Of a DNA stretch of 34,593 nt, positions 31,442-34,593 are shown in pieces. Under the pieces are notes generated by a model. That model did not search any database. It saw nothing but the letters and a program-made list of their open reading frames with translations, and was not told the origin of the DNA. The stretch is from JBBTXL01 sp038062295. Lineage in GTDB: Bacteria > Patescibacteriota > Minisyncoccia > GWC2-36-17 > WO2-46-25. Position 1 is the stretch's first letter. Every line of letters starts with the position of its first letter. The stretch is taken from positions 1-34,593 of the forward strand of contig JBBTXL010000022.1 in the NCBI GenBank assembly GCA_038062295.1, written 5' to 3'. A program made the translations under genes and the position numbers.

Positions 31442-32800
31442 CGAATCCCCGACCTTCGGAACCACCGCTTCCACCGCAAGCTTATCTCGCACCAACTGCG
31501 CAAAAATGGATGAAACTTCGGCTTCCCCCTGCACCACAAACAGCTTTTTCAGTGACATTCGCATTGGCTCCACCCACGCTAAAAGCTGCCTCTGGTCGGC
31601 GTGCGCGGAGTACCCGGTGATGCGCGTAATACGCGCGCGTACGGGAATATCCGCGCCGATAATGCGCACGGACGGCGCTCCTTCAAGCAACCGTCTGCCG
31701 AGCGACCCGGCCGCCTGGTACCCGATAATCAGCAGCGTGGTGCGCGGGTCCGAAAGGTACAACTTTTCATGATGTAAAATGCGCCCCCCGTGCGACATAC
31801 CCGACCCCGCAACAATGATCTTTGGCGGCGGCACGGCGTTGATCGCCTTGGAGTCTTCCGGCGTGGGCGTGAACCGCAGCCCGGGAAACTGAAAAATATT
31901 ATCGCCCGATCTCACCAGGTCGGCCGCTTTTTTGTTGTAGAACTCGGGATGTTTTTTGTACACCTCGGTAATTTTAATGGCAAGCGGCGAATCGATAAAG
32001 ACGGGAACCTTCGGGATGCGGCCATGCTCCACCAGTTCGTTCAGTTCATAGAGCAGTTCCTGCGTGCGCTCGGTCGCAAACGAAGGAATAAGCAATACAC
32101 CACCCTGCGCGATCGTTTCTTCAATGACATCTTCCAGCATATCTTTCGTTTCTTTGTGCGACTCGTGCATTCGGTCGCCGTACGCCGATTCAATGAGTGC
32201 AAAGTCCGCCTCGTGAATGACGGTTGTGTCGTTCAAGAGGGGCGTCGGCGAGTTGCCCAGATCCCCGGAAAAAACTACTTTTGTCGGCCTCTCTTTTCCT
32301 TTTTCAGAAACGAACGCTTCAATGATGGACGAGCCGAGGATGTGGCCCGCGTCGTGGAACACTGCCGTCATGCCCGGCGCAACTGGAACTTTTTCGTTGT
32401 ATGCGACAGGAATGGTGAGCGGAAACACCGCTTCCGTGTCTTTTTCTTCGTACAGCGGTTCGGTCCCTTCCCACTTTTGCTCCGAGCGCATGACATGCGC
32501 CGCGTCCGCAAGCAGCGCACGTGCAAAATCAAGCGTCGGCGATGTGGCGTAGATTTTCCCACGAAATCCTTCTTTGACAAGCTTGGGGAGCCGCCCCACG
32601 TGGTCAATGTGCGCATGCGTCAAAAGCACCACGTCCACGGTTGTGGGGTCGAACGGAAATGGGTCGTGGTTCAGTAATTCCGAAAACCGCGACCCCTGGA
32701 ACATACCGCAGTCAACCAGAACTTTCGTCGTATCCGTTTCCAAAAGGTAGCACGCGCCCGTCACCATGCCTGCCCCGCCGCAAAATGTCAGTTTCACCAT
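31427..32800 (-). CDS. Beta-CASP metallo-beta-lactamase ribonuclease (CPSF73/YSH1-like)
   Basis: A 457-residue RNA-processing nuclease of the beta-CASP group. Motifs: THAHIDHVG (H62, H64, D66, H67), the third-motif histidine in FHDAGHILGSS, the fourth-motif aspartate in VFSGDLGN, and the beta-CASP motifs FATERTQELLYEL, SGMSHGGRILHHEKLYL and GYSAHADQRQL. It resembles the archaeal/eukaryotic CPSF73-like branch common in bacteria more than RNase J, and it lacks an RNase J-type C-terminal tail. It overlaps the stop of the M16 peptidase by 7 bases, so the two are translationally coupled. Confidence 0.93.
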   Translation of the reverse strand: MVKLTFCGGAGMVTGACYLLETDTTKVLVDCGMFQGSRFSELLNHDPFPFDPTTVDVVLLTHAHIDHVGRLPKLVKEGFRGKIYATSPTLDFARALLADAAHVMRSEQKWEGTEPLYEEKDTEAVFPLTIPVAYNEKVPVAPGMTAVFHDAGHILGSSIIEAFVSEKGKERPTKVVFSGDLGNSPTPLLNDTTVIHEADFALIESAYGDRMHESHKETKDMLEDVIEETIAQGGVLLIPSFATERTQELLYELNELVEHGRIPKVPVFIDSPLAIKITEVYKKHPEFYNKKAADLVRSGDNIFQFPGLRFTPTPEDSKAINAVPPPKIIVAGSGMSHGGRILHHEKLYLSDPRTTLLIIGYQAAGSLGRRLLEGAPSVRIIGADIPVRARITRITGYSAHADQRQLLAWVEPMRMSLKKLFVVQGEAEVSSIFAQLVRDKLAVEAVVPKVGDSFELK

Positions 32801-34062
32801 GCGAGCAGTCTATCAAATTCCTCCTTCTTTTCAAACGGGCCGACAAGCGCGAGGTTGATGTTGTGTGGCGCGACAAGCTCGCGCGCGGCGGCATTCACTT
32901 CGTCACACGTCACCGCTTCCGTTTTCGCGAGGGTTTCCTCGGGCGTTAAAAGTTTCTTGCCGATCACCTCCTGCATGCCAAAAAACCCCGCACGCTGGTC
33001 GGATGTTTCAAGATCAAGCAGTATCTTGCCGCGGAAGTAATCTTTTGCTCTTTTGAGTTCTTTCTCCGTCACGCCGTTTTTGGCGACCTCCACAAACTCA
33101 TGCAGGACCGATACGACCGCATGCGGCGCGCGCGCGTTGTCCACGCCTGCGCGGGCGGTCACCGCTCCCGTGTCGCTCGTGACATCCTGCCCGGCCGAAA
33201 CGTAGTATGCAAGCCCTTGCTTTTCGCGGATGTTAATGAAAAGGCGCGACGACATGTTGCCCCCCATAATATTGGCAAGCAGCGAGAACGCGTATCGCCG
33301 GTCGTCAAACGCATTGACCGCGGAACGGAATGCGATGCAAAAATGCGTTTGGTCTGTTTTTTTGTACTCCACCAAACTCTGTGGCGTGGTTTGGCGCCGC
33401 ACGACCGCACGCTTCTGCTGCGTGCCCCCCCGCGGAACCGCATCAAAATACCGTGAAACTTTTTCCCGCAGCGCCGCTTCATCAACGTTGCCCGCGACGC
33501 ACACCGTCATTGCTCCCGCGCCGTAATGCTTCCCCATGTAGTCAACGATGTCGGCGCGCGTGAGCGCCCGCACGGTTTCTTTCGTACCGGCAACGTCCCA
33601 CCCCGCGGGCTGGTCGCCGTGCACGACCTGTTCCAACAACTCCTGCACATGCCGGCGCGGCTCGTCCAAAAACATATTGATCTCCTCCACCACGACGCCC
33701 TTTTCTTTCTCGATCTCCGCTTCCTCAAACTTTGAATGCAACAAAACATCCGAGAGCATATCCAGCGCAAGCTCAAGCTTACTGCTGTCGGCTTTCACAT
33801 AGTATCCCGTGTACTCATCCCCCGTGAACGCATTGTTTTCGGCGCCGACCGAATCAAGCTCTTCCGAAATGGCAAGCGTGTTGGGGCGCCGCGTCGTGCC
33901 TTTAAACATCATGTGCTCCAAAAAATGCGAGATGCCGTTGATTGCTTTCGTCTCGTATTTTGACCCCGCCTGCACGAGCACCAACACCGTCACCGTCTGC
34001 GTATCGCGCATCGGAACCGTGACCAGCCGTATGCCGTTTGAAAGTATTTCTCGGTGAAACAT
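32794..34062 (-). CDS. M16 family zinc metallopeptidase
   Basis: A 422-residue peptidase of the M16 (insulinase / mitochondrial processing peptidase) family. The inverted zinc motif HFLEH is at H46-H50, and the third ligand glutamate lies in VVEEINMFLDEP. The partner-type C-terminal half (about 215-422) is present: GGNMSSRLFINIREKQGLAYYVSAG is the standard arginine/tyrosine substrate-binding block. The start at 34062 is fixed by TACAAT (34069-34074), which ends 6 bases before the ATG, and by the family start FHREILSNGIRLV. The promoter lies within the reverse transcriptase gene. The beta-CASP gene follows with an overlap. Confidence 0.95.
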   Translation of the reverse strand: MFHREILSNGIRLVTVPMRDTQTVTVLVLVQAGSKYETKAINGISHFLEHMMFKGTTRRPNTLAISEELDSVGAENNAFTGDEYTGYYVKADSSKLELALDMLSDVLLHSKFEEAEIEKEKGVVVEEINMFLDEPRRHVQELLEQVVHGDQPAGWDVAGTKETVRALTRADIVDYMGKHYGAGAMTVCVAGNVDEAALREKVSRYFDAVPRGGTQQKRAVVRRQTTPQSLVEYKKTDQTHFCIAFRSAVNAFDDRRYAFSLLANIMGGNMSSRLFINIREKQGLAYYVSAGQDVTSDTGAVTARAGVDNARAPHAVVSVLHEFVEVAKNGVTEKELKRAKDYFRGKILLDLETSDQRAGFFGMQEVIGKKLLTPEETLAKTEAVTCDEVNAAARELVAPHNINLALVGPFEKKEEFDRLLAW

Positions 34063-34068
34063 TGCGCT

Positions 34069-34097
34069 ATTGTATATCAAAACAAAAAGTTTTTCAA
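34069..34097 (-). promoter_or_regulatory. Leaderless promoter of the M16 peptidase operon
   Basis: On the minus strand TTGAAA (34097-34092), 17 bases and TACAAT (34074-34069) end 6 bases before the ATG at 34062. It is embedded in the 3' end of the reverse transcriptase gene. Confidence 0.75.
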
Positions 34098-34593
34098 TTG
34101 AAGCTTGTGCGTGTTCCCATGGTGCAACAATCCCCGATATGAGGAGACTACTTCCCGTGAAACATCCGAGCGCGCCAGCTTTCTCGTCATCCGCCGTTTG
34201 GTTGCGGTTCGTAACACGCGATGGTCGGGAAAATGCACCCAGCCCAGAAAATCAATACCCGAGGCGAGTGTTGTGATATACACCTTGTTAGGATGGAGGG
34301 TAAGGCACAAGTGGTGCAGTAAGAAAGCGTTGACCTGCGGGATCAGTCCTTGCAGCCATGCGCGGTTTTTGGAAAGCACCACAAAGTCATCCGCATAACG
34401 GAGGTAGTGCTTGGCTTTCAGTGTGTGTTTTACGAATTGGTCAAACTCGTTCATGTAGATGTTCACCAGAAGCTGTGAGGTGAGGTTGCCCAGCGGCAAG
34501 CCAACACCGGGGCGGGTGGATGAAAAACTGCCTATCACCCGCTCCAAAAGCCACAGGATATTTTTGTCAGGAATGTATCGTGCAAGAATCTGC
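34077..34593 (-). CDS. Reverse transcriptase, DGR-like type (5' part cut by window edge)
   Basis: About 171 residues of the C-terminal part of an RNA-directed DNA polymerase. The frame is open to the right edge, so the N-terminus is missing. Motif 4 reads GLPLGNLTSQLLVNIYMNEF: LGNLTSQ replaces the QGxxxSP found in most reverse transcriptases and is typical of diversity-generating retroelement enzymes. The catalytic motif YLRYADDFVVL follows, then FLGWVHF and the thumb segment YRGLLHHGNT. It ends 15 bases before the M16 start, and the M16 promoter lies inside it. No template or variable repeat is visible in the window. Assignment to a reverse transcriptase is firm; the DGR role is inferred. 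Confidence 0.9.
   Translation of the reverse strand, partial: QILARYIPDKNILWLLERVIGSFSSTRPGVGLPLGNLTSQLLVNIYMNEFDQFVKHTLKAKHYLRYADDFVVLSKNRAWLQGLIPQVNAFLLHHLCLTLHPNKVYITTLASGIDFLGWVHFPDHRVLRTATKRRMTRKLARSDVSREVVSSYRGLLHHGNTHKLQLKNFLF

Overview
The window looks like a chromosome segment of a Patescibacteria (Candidate Phyla Radiation) bacterium, most likely a Parcubacteria lineage. This rests on the protein families present (VirB2-like protein with a CxxC start, DUF3048, PaaX/Cas2-like protein, short Mur ligases, double-domain dCTP deaminase, beta-CASP nuclease) and on extreme compaction: neighbouring genes overlap by 4-14 bases or abut, and Shine-Dalgarno sites are rare. Nearly every gene is on the minus strand. 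Only a VirB2-like/peptidase fusion, a 49-residue ORF, uvrB and rpsT are on the plus strand. No tRNA, rRNA or CRISPR array was seen.

Layout, left to right. 1-3363: gyrA (cut by the window edge), a small membrane protein and a metal-site-less metallo-beta-lactamase-fold protein. 3417-8653: the VirB2-like/M15-like fusion, tatD, an intergenic repeat, metG, rsmI and an AI-2E family transporter. 8757-8926: a 49-residue ORF with its own promoter and a shared bidirectional terminator. 8925-17336: a cell-envelope run read right to left (femX-like, murE-like, DUF192, cyclophilin, ion channel, thiI, HTH-murA fusion, murD). 17367-19553: ruvA, a small ORF, a PaaX/Cas2-like gene bracketed by two near-identical hairpins, and an AT-rich orphan gene behind a promoter with a G10 tract in its spacer. 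19670-22340: uvrB, a structured intergenic region and a small membrane protein with a consensus promoter. 22341-25995: pyrG, a dCTP deaminase, a 282-bp structured element and a cysteine-free family-4 uracil-DNA glycosylase. 26073-31405: rpsT, holA, DUF3048, a double-receiver response regulator, an amino-acid permease, mgtC and a LOG-family gene interrupted by a 10-N assembly gap. 31427-34593: a beta-CASP nuclease, an M16 peptidase and the 3' part of a reverse transcriptase of the type seen in diversity-generating retroelements.

The genes work together in three visible groups. FemX-like, MurE-like, MurA and MurD proteins serve peptidoglycan precursor synthesis. PyrG, Dcd and Udg link pyrimidine supply to uracil removal. 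GyrA, RuvA, UvrB and HolA serve DNA maintenance. A recurring regulatory signature is a -10 box ending exactly 6 bases (sometimes 7-9) before the ATG, so these messages should be leaderless.

The strongest leads are the hairpin-bracketed PaaX/Cas2-like unit, the putative phase-variable promoter at 19585-19615, the HTH-MurA fusion with a 28-bp dyad on its own promoter, the consistent leaderless geometry, and the 282-bp structured element between dcd and udg.
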